Notes: a model not told the origin generated them from the sequence alone. A stretch of DNA of 64,000 nucleotides from JBBBNV01 sp037137075 (GCF_037137075.1 NZ_JBBBNV010000010.1:62001-126000), one strand, 5' to 3'. Positions 35,514-43,844 are shown, counted from the first letter of the stretch. Translations and numbers: made by a program.

Positions 35514-36626
35514 ATGAGCAGGCTGCTTATTTTAAGCCCGGTCGCCGAGCGGGGCGGGGCTGAACGGGTGATGCTGGACATTTTGAAATATTTGAACCGG
35601 GACCGCTTCGAGGTGGCGGTTGTTTTTTTTGAGGAAGGCAGTCTGGTCGAAGAGGTTCGGCAGCTCGGTTATCCGGTGCATGTGCTGCCGGCGGGACGCC
35701 TGCGCAATATCGGCATGTATTGGAAGGTCATTGGCGGACTGCGAGCGCTCATTCGCAGCCTTCATATCGATGCGGTGGTCAGCTGGATGCCCAAGGCGCA
35801 CCTGTACGGCGGGATCGCGGCCGCCCTGGAACGCATCAAGGCTTTATGGTGGCAGCACAATATGCCGGGACACCTGCTGGACCGCACGGTATCGCGCATT
35901 CCCGCCAGCGGCGTATTATGCCCCTCCCGGGTGACTAGGGATTGCCAGGAGCGGCTCACTCCGCGCATTCCGGTGCTGCATAACCATTTGGGCGTGGATA
36001 TCGGGCAGTTTATGGTTCAGACCGGCGCAGGCCGTGAAATCCGGGAGCGTTACGGCATTCCGCTGGATGCCACCGTATTCGCCTTTGTCGGCCGTTTGCA
36101 GCGCTGGAAGCGTCCGGATCTTGTGATTCGGGCGTTTCAGCGGCTAAAGGGCGGCAGTCATGTGTATTTGCTCATTGTAGGCGGGGCCTTGTTCGGTATT
36201 GAGGAGGATTATGAGCAGGAGCTGCGTCATTTGGCCATGCAAGGGGGAGGGGATACCGGCCAAATCATCTTTCTGGGCCATCAGAAGGAGGTGCCCGCGA
36301 TTCTGGATGCGGCCGATGTAATGGTTCATGCCTCGTGGCTGGAGCCGTTCGGTATGGTGGTGGTGGAGGCCATGGCCAGCGGCAAGCCGGTTATCGCCTC
36401 CGGCCGGGGCGGCCCGCGTGAAATTATAACGGACGGCAGTGACGGCTTGCTCTTCGACGGTACGGAGGAGGGACTGGTCCGCCGGATGCAGCAGCTGCTG
36501 AATGGGGAGATTGCTCTGGAGGCGATGGGGGACAAGGCCAGGCAAACCGTGGAATCACGCTTTACTGTGCACAGGATGACCGAGCAGTTTGAAACAAATG
36601 TGCAGTTTCTATTGAATGCCAAGTAA
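35514..36626 (+). CDS. GT4-family glycosyltransferase, last gene of the EPS operon
   Basis: A 370-residue GT-B enzyme: SPVAERGGAERVMLDIL, VGRLQRWKRPDLVI, and E-x7-E in LEPFGMVVVEAMASGKPVI. ATG 35514 has GGAG about 8 nt upstream; GTG 35505 is an in-frame alternative. No clear terminator after it, but a new promoter-like TATAAT at 36787 suggests the operon ends here. Confidence 0.87.
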   Translation: MSRLLILSPVAERGGAERVMLDILKYLNRDRFEVAVVFFEEGSLVEEVRQLGYPVHVLPAGRLRNIGMYWKVIGGLRALIRSLHIDAVVSWMPKAHLYGGIAAALERIKALWWQHNMPGHLLDRTVSRIPASGVLCPSRVTRDCQERLTPRIPVLHNHLGVDIGQFMVQTGAGREIRERYGIPLDATVFAFVGRLQRWKRPDLVIRAFQRLKGGSHVYLLIVGGALFGIEEDYEQELRHLAMQGGGDTGQIIFLGHQKEVPAILDAADVMVHASWLEPFGMVVVEAMASGKPVIASGRGGPREIITDGSDGLLFDGTEEGLVRRMQQLLNGEIALEAMGDKARQTVESRFTVHRMTEQFETNVQFLLNAK

Positions 36627-36845
36627 GCAGCAGCCTGGCGAATGATTTCAGATGATGACATATTGCTGAGGCAGGGGCCATACAATACTAGCGTGTTTTT
36701 TTAGAAATGGACCATTTCGACAAAAATAGAAGGAACTTCACAATCAATCTGTCCAACAAACGACAAACTCTTTGAAGCCATTCCATTATAATCAAGAAAG
36801 ATGGTTTTCAAAACTATACAGGCATGGGATAGGAGCGTTGGCGTG

Positions 36846-37055
36846 ATGAGCGGCATGGCAAAAGTTGAGCTTGATGTCAGAACCATACTGAACCAGATGG
36901 GCGTTTCTGTAGACAAATGGTTGGCTGAATCCAATACCACTCCGAAGAAAGTTCCCCAGTATGACTCCACCATCTCGGCAATCTCTTCTCATGGAAAATT
37001 CGTTTATACCGAAGCATCGGACTCCCGGGCGATTGGACGGACCATGCGCCGATAA
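36846..37055 (+). CDS. Small hypothetical protein preceding the HprK-like paralogue
   Basis: A 69-residue protein with no family I recognise; mixed charge, no TM segment, basic C-terminus (R-T-M-R-R). AGGAG (36831-36835) is 10 nt before ATG 36846, and GTG 36843 is also possible. TATAAT at 36787-36792 may be its -10. It lies 56 bp before 37112 and probably shares a transcript with it. Its base composition is a little more AT-rich than the flanking GT genes. It could be a degenerate remnant. Confidence 0.5.
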   Translation: MSGMAKVELDVRTILNQMGVSVDKWLAESNTTPKKVPQYDSTISAISSHGKFVYTEASDSRAIGRTMRR

Positions 37056-37111
37056 GCAAAGCGGCAAGGAGCGGGGCTACGTTAACTCTGTTTCAGGAAA
37101 GGAACGACGGA

Positions 37112-37939
37112 ATGTACAGCCTGCACACCGTTTTTGGAGAACATCGCATTTTGGTTGTAACAGCTTCGGAGCACATCCGGGCGTGGGGTATCGGACAGCT
37201 TGGGATGACTGAAGCGGAAACAGGAAGCGGCCGGTACGACTTGACGGTTTGTATCAGCCACGGGTTTGGCGAGGCGTCAAAAAGCGAAGATGTGAGCATC
37301 CGCAAGGCGGATCATAAAATGATGTATGAACGTTCCGATTATTTCATCAGCATCAACGGACAGTTTACTACGGCCTATATTTCTGTATTTGACAGCAATG
37401 CGCTGAAGCACGCGATGCTTCATTTGTACAGCAGCTTCCTGATTCATTATCTTGGAGGACTGCTGTTACATGGGAGCTGTGTTCTGCGTCACGGGCAGGT
37501 GCATGCCTATGCGGGGCGGACGGGGGATGTTATGCTAGTCCGCTTGACCGGCAAAGAAGCTCTTGTATACGTACCGGAGTCCGAAAAAAGTCCGCTTCAA
37601 TCCTCGTTTACATCTGCAGACGGGAGAGCGGCTCAACAGGATCTGCATCCGGCAAAGCCGGCGGAGGGGGACCCGCTATGGATTCCGCTCGCCGCCATTC
37701 ATTTCATCTTCCCTGCAGCCGGGGGATGGCATAGCAATCATGAAAACAGAAGCGAACTGCTGGAGAAGCCGGAAATGATCACATACATTATGGAGCATCT
37801 GCTGTCCAGGCCGCACGGGCACGATGCTACGGGGAAAGCATCCCGTCTTGCGAAGAAGCTGGCGGACGGCGTGAGCGGCTTCCGGCTTCCGGTCCATAGG
37901 GAAGCCGGAAGCCGGACACTGCTGGAGCCTATACGTTAA
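37112..37939 (+). CDS. HprK-like protein without P-loop, paralogue of the RiPP-locus kinase
   Basis: A 275-residue protein clearly homologous to 7378-8187: ALKHAMLHLYSSFLIHYLGGLLLHGSC matches ALKHAMLNLYSAFIIHH...GLLIHSSC. The following P-loop GHSGAGKST has become GRTGDVMLV and SDEAT has become PESEK, so ATP binding by the usual route is lost. This looks like a pseudokinase retaining the rest of the fold, or an early pseudogene that is still open. SD AAAGGA before ATG 37112. It ends 4 bp inside the convergent XRE gene. Confidence 0.75.
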   Translation: MYSLHTVFGEHRILVVTASEHIRAWGIGQLGMTEAETGSGRYDLTVCISHGFGEASKSEDVSIRKADHKMMYERSDYFISINGQFTTAYISVFDSNALKHAMLHLYSSFLIHYLGGLLLHGSCVLRHGQVHAYAGRTGDVMLVRLTGKEALVYVPESEKSPLQSSFTSADGRAAQQDLHPAKPAEGDPLWIPLAAIHFIFPAAGGWHSNHENRSELLEKPEMITYIMEHLLSRPHGHDATGKASRLAKKLADGVSGFRLPVHREAGSRTLLEPIR

Positions 37940-38307
37940 GCCTTCATAGAACGTTCGGCACGAATAAAGGCGATAAATCTCCGGGTTTCTTCGGCAGTAA
38001 GCTTTTCACCATCTATGGATAAATCAAATTGTTCCAGAATGGCTTCATCCGACAAATCCAGACTGTCCGCAAAGCCGCGAACCGCAGGATCAAGGTGCTG
38101 CTGGGGCTTGCTGGTACGGCCCATCAAGAAGTCAATCGACACGCTGAAAAAGTCGGCTATTTTTTGCAGTGTCTGATACTCGGGTTCACGGCGGTTGTTC
38201 TCATAATGAGACAGAGCCGCACGGGTAATGCCGATTTTTAAGGCGAGCTCTTCCTGGGTCATACGCTTTTCTTCTCTAAGCTTGGCGATGCGGTTCCCGT
38301 AATTCAT
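37936..38307 (-). CDS. XRE-family transcriptional regulator
   Basis: A 123-residue protein. The helix-turn-helix (about 3-65) has MTQEELALKIGITRAALSHYEN, with a recognition region almost the same as in the 1920-2156 protein. An additional C-terminal half (70-123) may mediate dimerisation or sensing (LSDEAILEQFDLSIDGEKLTAEETRRFIAFI). GGAGG precedes ATG 38307. A perfect GATAC palindrome (38392-38406) lies over its likely promoter, implying autoregulation. It is the main candidate repressor of the island, with the smaller protein as partner or competitor. Confidence 0.9.
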   Translation of the reverse strand: MNYGNRIAKLREEKRMTQEELALKIGITRAALSHYENNRREPEYQTLQKIADFFSVSIDFLMGRTSKPQQHLDPAVRGFADSLDLSDEAILEQFDLSIDGEKLTAEETRRFIAFIRAERSMKA

Positions 38308-38391
38308 GGTTGGTTTCCTCCTTCAAGTATCCTGGTCCTGGGGGCACACCCTGTAGTATTCGGTTGTGCCGCCCTATCTATTGGGATATCT

Positions 38392-38406
38392 GATACATAA
38401 CGTATC
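38392..38406. promoter_or_regulatory. GATAC-N5-GTATC operator between xre and a divergent transferase gene
   Basis: Perfect palindrome GATACATAACGTATC. On the minus strand it overlaps a possible -10 preceded by TTTACA about 16-17 bp upstream, so it should control the XRE gene; it may also affect the divergent gene at 38538. An isolated GTATC half-site is at 38468-38472. Confidence 0.75.
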
Positions 38407-38537
38407 GAATTATGATGTAAATTCGCATGAATGAATTTTTATAGCTTCATTATACCGCATCTTTGGTGTATCTGGAAGGCAATTCAGTGCTGAATTGCGT
38501 GAATTTCAAAGTTTTTTTGTACAAAGGGGCGAGGGCT

Positions 38538-39014
38538 ATGAAACAAAATGTACCAGAGTATGTGGGGGAGTGCGCCGTCATCGGACAGCGTGTCATATTT
38601 GGCGAGCATGTCAGGGTGGGGCGCCATGCCGTCATTCATGACGGTGCGGTCATCGGCAGCGGTGTAATTATTGGAGATTACGCGGTGGTCGGCAAGCCGT
38701 CCGGCCCGTCTCCCGTCCGGATGGGACAAGCCGGGGGATGCCCGCCTGTGGCCATCGGAACGGGCTGCTGCATCGGAGCCTCAGCCGTGCTGTACGCCGG
38801 TGTATATTTGCAGCGGCAGGTGATGATTGGAGACCGGGTGAGTGTGCGGGAGCGGACCTTTATCGGGGAGTACACCCGGATCGGAACCGGTGCGGTCATT
38901 GGCAATGACTGTACGATTGGCGCGAGCTGCCAGCTGGAGACCGGCTGTCTGGTGACAGCGCACTCCGAACTGGCTTCCTCCGTATTTATTGCACCGTATG
39001 TTGTTACCAGCTAG
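38538..39014 (+). CDS. Hexapeptide-repeat (left-handed beta-helix) transferase
   Basis: A 158-residue protein with hexapeptide repeats almost throughout (VIFGEHVRVG, AVIHDGAVIG, then RTFIGEYTRIGTGAVIG). This is the fold of acetyl- and other acyl-transferases acting on sugars. No His-containing loop typical of WbbJ/CatB enzymes is evident, and the C-terminal extension is missing. ATG 38538 fits AAAGGGG upstream; the frame to 38463 runs into the promoter region. Terminator at 39043-39068. Confidence 0.75.
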   Translation: MKQNVPEYVGECAVIGQRVIFGEHVRVGRHAVIHDGAVIGSGVIIGDYAVVGKPSGPSPVRMGQAGGCPPVAIGTGCCIGASAVLYAGVYLQRQVMIGDRVSVRERTFIGEYTRIGTGAVIGNDCTIGASCQLETGCLVTAHSELASSVFIAPYVVTS

Positions 39015-39042
39015 TCGGCCAATCACAACCATGATCAATTAC

Positions 39043-39068
39043 GGCGGCAGGGGTATGCCGCCTTTTTT
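39043..39068 (+). terminator. Rho-independent terminator
   Basis: GGCGGCA/TGCCGCC stem (39043-39049 with 39056-39062) followed by six T (39063-39068), after the hexapeptide transferase gene. Confidence 0.85.
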
Positions 39069-39095
39069 GTTTTCGGCTGCCTGGCAGGACCGTGA

Positions 39096-39197
39096 ATGCA
39101 CCAGGAACAGGTGATTGGGCATATAGAGCCGGATGTGCTGCCGGCACCAGAGGAGCCATTTGAATTTCTTTTATTAAGAAAGGATGAGGACGAATGA
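39096..39197 (+). CDS. Possible 33-residue acidic peptide coupled to the VanZ-like gene
   Basis: ATG 39096 has AGGA 6 nt upstream, and the stop overlaps the VanZ-like start as ATGA. The peptide is acidic (ends RKDEDE) and Pro-rich. No homology known to me; it could be a real micro-protein or a coupling leader. Confidence 0.3.
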   Translation: MHQEQVIGHIEPDVLPAPEEPFEFLLLRKDEDE

Positions 39198-39754
39198 ATG
39201 CACAGTCTGCGGTTCCAGCGCGAAGCCGCAAGCTTCCCTTGGCCTTGTGGACGGCCTTCCTGTTTACCGGCAGTATAGCGCTGGTGTACGTGCTTTCCTC
39301 CCAGCCTTATGATGAACAAACGCTGCAGCCCTGGCTGGGAAATAATATTACGGTGTATGACGTTCATGACTGGTTTCCGAAGCGGACGGTTCATTACGGC
39401 GGGCAAAGCATCCCGATTCATGAGCAGCCGATGTATTTTATGGATTTTTTGTTCCGCAAATCGGCGCACGTGCTGCTGTACGGGGGGATGGCCGTTGTTG
39501 CCGCCGCAGTGTGGGGCAGGCTGCTTCGCTCGCTTCCGCTTACGATTGGCTGCTCGCTTCTGACCGTGCTGCTTATCGCTTTGCTGGACGAATGGAACCA
39601 GCAGTTCTCCTCGCGCCGTTCGGCCCTTGCAGCCGATGTGTGGCTGGATATGGCCGGAGCCATAATTGCGGTGTCCTTGTATGCAGGGTACCGCTTCTAT
39701 AAGGAAAGAAACAACAAGTCCATCCACACACAGGAGGGGAAAAAACATGCTTGA
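39194..39754 (+). CDS. VanZ-family membrane protein
   Basis: A 186-residue protein with four TM segments and the VanZ-like core FRKSAHVLLYGGMAVVAAAVWG and LLIALLDEWNQQFSSRRSALAADVWLDMAGA (D-E-x-x-Q and D-x2-D-M-x-G pattern). Family members affect teicoplanin sensitivity or wall polymers but the reaction is unknown. AGGATGAGG precedes ATG 39194. Its stop codon lies in the -35 box of the next promoter. Confidence 0.87.
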   Translation: MNAQSAVPARSRKLPLALWTAFLFTGSIALVYVLSSQPYDEQTLQPWLGNNITVYDVHDWFPKRTVHYGGQSIPIHEQPMYFMDFLFRKSAHVLLYGGMAVVAAAVWGRLLRSLPLTIGCSLLTVLLIALLDEWNQQFSSRRSALAADVWLDMAGAIIAVSLYAGYRFYKERNNKSIHTQEGKKHA

Positions 39755-39799
39755 CACGATACGTATTGTATCATAATATAAAAATATACATTATGTATC
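39751..39799 (+). promoter_or_regulatory. Promoter with spacer operator and downstream operator for the 39840 operon
   Basis: -35 TTGACA (39751-39756), 17-bp spacer, -10 TAATAT (39774-39779). GATACGTATTGTATC (39758-39772) is centred in the spacer, and TATACATTATGTATC (39785-39799, one mismatch) follows. Same design as at 6277 and 11229. Confidence 0.83.
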
Positions 39800-39839
39800 T
39801 AAAAACCGGTACTTTATGTAACGAAGGAGCTGTAGCCCC

Positions 39840-41084
39840 TTGAAGGTATCCTCCCCCGCATTAGACCAGATTTGGATTGTTGCCCCTTCCACAATTTTAG
39901 CTGGTGAGACAGGCTTTGACCGCTTCCGATACCTGGCGGAGAAGCTTACTGAACGAGGCCACCGGGTCCGGCTTCTTACCAGCAGCTTTTCTCACACAGA
40001 ACGGCGGTTCCGGGATAAGGAAACCGTTGAGCGGCAAAGCCGGCGCAGCGGCTATAGCATTGACCTGCTGCGGGAAAATGGCTTTTGGACGGACTCTTTA
40101 TGGGAACGGCTGCGCAGCAGTATGCAGTTTAATGCTCATCTTCAGGCGCTTCTGGATGAATGCAAGCAGCCGCCCAAGCTGATTTACAGCGCCTGTCCGC
40201 AGATTGGCGCGGCCCGTATCGCCGCCCGGTTCGCCAAACGCTGGAACATTCCGTTTGCCGTCGATATTGTGAAAACCTCCTTCGCCTGGGACGCTTCCTC
40301 CGTCCTCCCCGTCATGCTCCCTTCGGGCCTACGCAAGGCGCTTGGTCTGCCGTTCCGGCTGCAGGCCGAACGAATCTACGGCATGGCGGATTATGTGGTT
40401 GGTGTATCCGATAGCGCTGTGGAGCATGGTCGCCATGTCAACAGCCATGCCAAGGCGTACTGTCCCGTCTACATCGGAGCCGATGTGGCTCGGTACAACG
40501 AGGTGAACGATTCCTTTTATAAACCGCAATCCCAGTTCTGGTTTACGTCATGGCAGGAGCTTCATTCCGGCTGTGATACCGGGACCGCGATCCGCGCGAT
40601 AGCCCGGGTGAAGCAGCAGGGCTATCCGCACGTCATGCTGTTTGTACTCGGCTCCGGGCCGTACGAGGACAAGCTGAAGCGGCTTGCGGCCGATCTGAAA
40701 GCTCCGGTTCGCTTTATGGGGCGGTGCAGTGAAGAAGAGGCCGCGGCCTGTCTGAAGTGGAGCGATGCCGCACTGGGACTCGCCCGGGACGGCGACGCGG
40801 ATACACTGGCGGCCCGGCTGGGCGATTATTTGTCCGCCGGTCTGCCGGTGCTTCACAGCAGTCCTGAGCTGCAAAAGCTGCTCGCTCCGTACGGGCTCGG
40901 TGAAGTGTACAGCCCCGGAAACGACAAGCAGCTGGCGGAGCTGATGCTGCAGTGGCTGCAGCAGAAGGAGCGGCTAGAAATGCTGCGTATCAGCGCGCGC
41001 CGGCTGGCTGCCGCCAAATTCGACCGCAGCGTGAGCTATGAAGGTATTTTTAAATTTATCGAAGGGGAGATTGCATGCAGCTAA
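39840..41084 (+). CDS. GT4-like glycosyltransferase under GATAC control
   Basis: A 414-residue GT-B protein: N-terminal FDRFRYLAEKLTERGHRVRLLTSSF, donor-side FVLGSGPYEDKLKRLAADL and LGLARDGDADTLAARLGDYLSAGLPVL. The usual E-x7-E is not obvious, so its subfamily is uncertain. It starts with TTG 39840, with AAGGAG 10 nt upstream. It probably adds to or modifies the same EPS, since it carries the same promoter design as the EPS operon. The next gene overlaps its stop. Confidence 0.78.
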   Translation: MKVSSPALDQIWIVAPSTILAGETGFDRFRYLAEKLTERGHRVRLLTSSFSHTERRFRDKETVERQSRRSGYSIDLLRENGFWTDSLWERLRSSMQFNAHLQALLDECKQPPKLIYSACPQIGAARIAARFAKRWNIPFAVDIVKTSFAWDASSVLPVMLPSGLRKALGLPFRLQAERIYGMADYVVGVSDSAVEHGRHVNSHAKAYCPVYIGADVARYNEVNDSFYKPQSQFWFTSWQELHSGCDTGTAIRAIARVKQQGYPHVMLFVLGSGPYEDKLKRLAADLKAPVRFMGRCSEEEAAACLKWSDAALGLARDGDADTLAARLGDYLSAGLPVLHSSPELQKLLAPYGLGEVYSPGNDKQLAELMLQWLQQKERLEMLRISARRLAAAKFDRSVSYEGIFKFIEGEIACS

Positions 41085-41401
41085 CCGGGCGGCACGAGGT
41101 GTATTGTATCGTTTGCAATCAGGTTGTTTCCGGTGAGGACGGCAGCCATCGCGTATTCAAGACAGGCTACTATATGGCCAAATATCCGCTATCGGTCTGC
41201 GCCGCTTCCATAGGCGGAGGCGAGGTGCGGCAGGCTCGCGGGATCGCGGAAGGAGCAGACGCGGCAGACGCGGCAGACGCGGCGGGGCAGCCAGGCGACG
41301 GCAATCCGGATGCGGTCCTGACAAAGCCTGAGGTCCCGCGGCTTCATGCGGCGACAGGTCTGAGCAGGGGGGAGGAAGAAGCGAATGGAACAGCGGTTTA
41401 A
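41075..41401 (+). CDS. Small hypothetical protein with Cys pair and Ala-Asp repeat
   Basis: A 108-residue ORF whose ATG lies in the last codons of the glycosyltransferase gene, with GGGGAG about 6 nt upstream. The N-terminus has YCIVCNQVV, a C-x2-C pair, plus Cys42; the middle has a 9-bp tandem repeat giving A-D-A-A-D-A-A-D-A-A. No family recognised. It overlaps the next gene by 17 bp. The repeat and Gly/Pro-rich C-terminal half are low complexity, so only the first 45 residues look folded. Confidence 0.45.
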   Translation: MQLTGRHEVYCIVCNQVVSGEDGSHRVFKTGYYMAKYPLSVCAASIGGGEVRQARGIAEGADAADAADAAGQPGDGNPDAVLTKPEVPRLHAATGLSRGEEEANGTAV

Positions 41402-42587
41402 ACAAGCCGATGCGCTGCGCGGACTGGCGGCACTTACCGTCATGCTTTGCAGTATCTTTCTCATTTTTCCTGTGTTTTTTGCCCGGACGCAGGGACAAAG
41501 CGGCTTCCTCCTGCTGAATTTGCTGAAGCACAGCCCGATCAGCCTGATTTGGTCAGCCCACTCGGCTGTCATTTTATTTTTCGTGCTGAGCGGCTTTGTG
41601 CTGGCGCTGCCCTTCACCGACCGGCTGGGGGAGCAGCGGTATGTCCCTTTTTTGTTCAAGCGCATCTGCCGCATTTATATTCCCTATATAGCCGTGGTGC
41701 TGCTGGCCATGAGCGCAAGCATGATCATTCCGCGGATTGACTATGCGCCGGATATGAGCGTATGGTTTCATTCACAGTGGCGGATTCCAGTCACGATGGA
41801 GGCCTTGTTTGCCCACCTGCTCCTCATTGGCCAGTTCGATACGGACGCTTTTCAGTACACCATATGGTCGCTTGTGCATGAGATGCGCATCTCGATTATT
41901 TTTCCGTTTCTGATGGTCATTGTGATGCGGCTGAATTGGAAATTCAATTTGCTGCTGGCCCTGTTCTGCTCCGGGCTCGGACATGCGGGGAAATACGTCC
42001 TGTTTCATCTTTACGGCAATCCTACCCCGCCGCTTTCTTCGTTTCATGCCACCATTCATTACATCGCCCTGTTTATTATCGGGGCGCTGCTTGCCAAGCA
42101 CCGGACCGGGCTCATCTCGTTCTATCAGAAGCTGGGCCGGCCTGTTCATGTCGCACTGCTTTTGGCTGCCGTATTGCTCTACACCTACGATACGTGGTTT
42201 TTGCCTAGTGTGGGGCGGCTGCATATGTGGATCGTGAACGATTGGGCGATTGCCGCAGGCTCGTTCCTGCTTCTGTGGTGGGCTATTGCTTCGAAATCCT
42301 CCGCGCAAGCAGGTCTGGTGTGGAGGTCGCTTCAAGGGCTGGGCCGTATTTCCTACAGCTTGTATCTGGTCCATCCGGTGCTGCTGCTCACGATGACCCG
42401 GCTGCTTTACGGCCTGCTGCCGCTCTGGCTGAACGTTATCCTCGGCGCCGCCGCGGCCTTGGGAGTGTCTGTCCTGCTGCACCGCTTTGTGGAGCTGCCT
42501 GCGATGCAGCTGGGCAGGCAGGTGGAGAGGCAGCTTAACCGGCGTGACTATGCGCGCCTCACGGAGCCGGATATTGCCGGCAAATAA
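41385..42587 (+). CDS. Acyltransferase family 3-like membrane protein lacking TM1 His
   Basis: A 400-residue protein with about ten TM segments and the family start FKQADALRGLAALTVML. Relatives usually continue with H or HH in TM1 (for example V-L-H-H-F), but here the text is M-L-C-S-I-F. The second conserved region (FKRICRIYIPYIAV) and the late LGRISYSLYLVHPVLLL are present. Activity is therefore doubtful, or another residue substitutes. SD GGGGGGAGG before ATG 41385. Last gene of the 39840 operon; bidirectional terminator follows. Confidence 0.83.
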   Translation: MEQRFKQADALRGLAALTVMLCSIFLIFPVFFARTQGQSGFLLLNLLKHSPISLIWSAHSAVILFFVLSGFVLALPFTDRLGEQRYVPFLFKRICRIYIPYIAVVLLAMSASMIIPRIDYAPDMSVWFHSQWRIPVTMEALFAHLLLIGQFDTDAFQYTIWSLVHEMRISIIFPFLMVIVMRLNWKFNLLLALFCSGLGHAGKYVLFHLYGNPTPPLSSFHATIHYIALFIIGALLAKHRTGLISFYQKLGRPVHVALLLAAVLLYTYDTWFLPSVGRLHMWIVNDWAIAAGSFLLLWWAIASKSSAQAGLVWRSLQGLGRISYSLYLVHPVLLLTMTRLLYGLLPLWLNVILGAAAALGVSVLLHRFVELPAMQLGRQVERQLNRRDYARLTEPDIAGK

Positions 42588-42620
42588 ACCATTCATGCAG
42601 CAGGCAGATATGAAGCCAGT

Positions 42621-42677
42621 AAAAAATCCCCCGAAGCACGGAGCGGTTAGTTTCCGCTTTGGCTTCGGGGGATTTTT
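42621..42677. terminator. Bidirectional terminator between acyltransferase and mtnA
   Basis: 13-bp perfect stem AATCCCCCGAAGC/GCTTCGGGGGATT (42625-42637 with 42662-42674), A-tract on the left and T-tract on the right, so it serves both convergent units. Confidence 0.9.
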
Positions 42678-42758
42678 GGATTTGATCGAGCCAGTTAGGT
42701 TGTCGTTACAGGAAACTCCTGCAGGTCCGGTGAAAATACAGCGGATTTCGGTCAGAGC

Positions 42759-43844
42759 TTATTCTTCAAACAGCTTTTTCAGGTTCACGTCATAGGGGGC
42801 GGTAACAATGCCTTTTTCCGTAATAATGGCGCTGACATACTCGTTCGGGGTGACATCGAAGGCCGGGTTGAAAACCTTGACGCCCTGCGGGGCCGTCCGT
42901 TTGCCGAAGCCTTGCGTAATTTCGTCCTCATGCCGCTCCTCGATCGGGATATCCGCTCCGGTCGGGGTATTCAGATCAATGGTGGACAGCGGGCAGGCCA
43001 CGTAGAAAGGAATGCCGTGTGCCTTCGCCAGCACGGCTACGCTGTAGGTGCCGATTTTGTTGGCTACATCCCCGTTGGCCGAAACACGGTCGGTTCCGAC
43101 GATGACCGCTTGAATCCAGCCCTTTGACATGACCATCCCGGCCATATTGTCACAAATCAAGGTCACATCAATGCCGGCCTGCTGCAGCTCGTAAGCAGTC
43201 AAACGGGCGCCCTGCAGCACCGGCCGGGTTTCATCGGCAAATACCTTCAAATCCCAGCCCTTTTCTTTGGCCAAATACATCGGCGCCAAGGCCGTGCCGT
43301 AGCGCGCGGTGGCGAGTCCTCCGGCATTGCAGTGTGTCAGAACGCCCATGCCGTTGTCCAGCAGGGTCAAAGCATGCTCACCGATAAGGCGGCAGGTTTC
43401 CTCGTCCTCGGCCTGAATGTGCTTCGCCTCTTCCAGCAGAAGCGCTTTGCTGTCCTCGCCGGACCTGCCTGACGCGGCCAGCTCAGCCGCGCGGGCCTTC
43501 ATCCGGTCAAGCGCCCAGAACAGATTGACGGCCGTCGGCCGGCTCGTTGCGAGATAACCGGCAGCCTTCTCCACTTCCGTTGCGATTTGCTTCGCATCCC
43601 CCTGTACATCTCGAACACCGAGATAAACGCCGTATGCCGCGGAAATTCCGATCGCCGGAGCTCCGCGAACCTTCAGCTGCTTAATCGCGTCCCAAACATC
43701 CTCCGCCGTTGTCAGCGGCAAGTAGACTTGCTCCTCAGGCAGCAGACGCTGATCAAGCAGGTCCAGATGCGTATCAGCCCAGCGAACGGACTGCAGCCAC
43801 GGCAAATCTCCTGTCACTTGCCTTGCTTCCACTTGATTAGCCAT
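42759..43844 (-). CDS. mtnA: S-methyl-5-thioribose-1-phosphate isomerase
   Basis: A 361-residue protein that converts methylthioribose-1-P to methylthioribulose-1-P in methionine salvage. The conserved Cys172 (GVLTHCNAGGLATARYGTA) and Asp252 (GTDRVSANGDVANKIGTY) are present, along with RGAPAIG near 60. ATG 43844 has GGAGGGAG about 9 nt upstream; the longer frame to 43940 lacks support. Downstream of mtnK on the same strand, 127 bp apart. Confidence 0.93.
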   Translation of the reverse strand: MANQVEARQVTGDLPWLQSVRWADTHLDLLDQRLLPEEQVYLPLTTAEDVWDAIKQLKVRGAPAIGISAAYGVYLGVRDVQGDAKQIATEVEKAAGYLATSRPTAVNLFWALDRMKARAAELAASGRSGEDSKALLLEEAKHIQAEDEETCRLIGEHALTLLDNGMGVLTHCNAGGLATARYGTALAPMYLAKEKGWDLKVFADETRPVLQGARLTAYELQQAGIDVTLICDNMAGMVMSKGWIQAVIVGTDRVSANGDVANKIGTYSVAVLAKAHGIPFYVACPLSTIDLNTPTGADIPIEERHEDEITQGFGKRTAPQGVKVFNPAFDVTPNEYVSAIITEKGIVTAPYDVNLKKLFEE

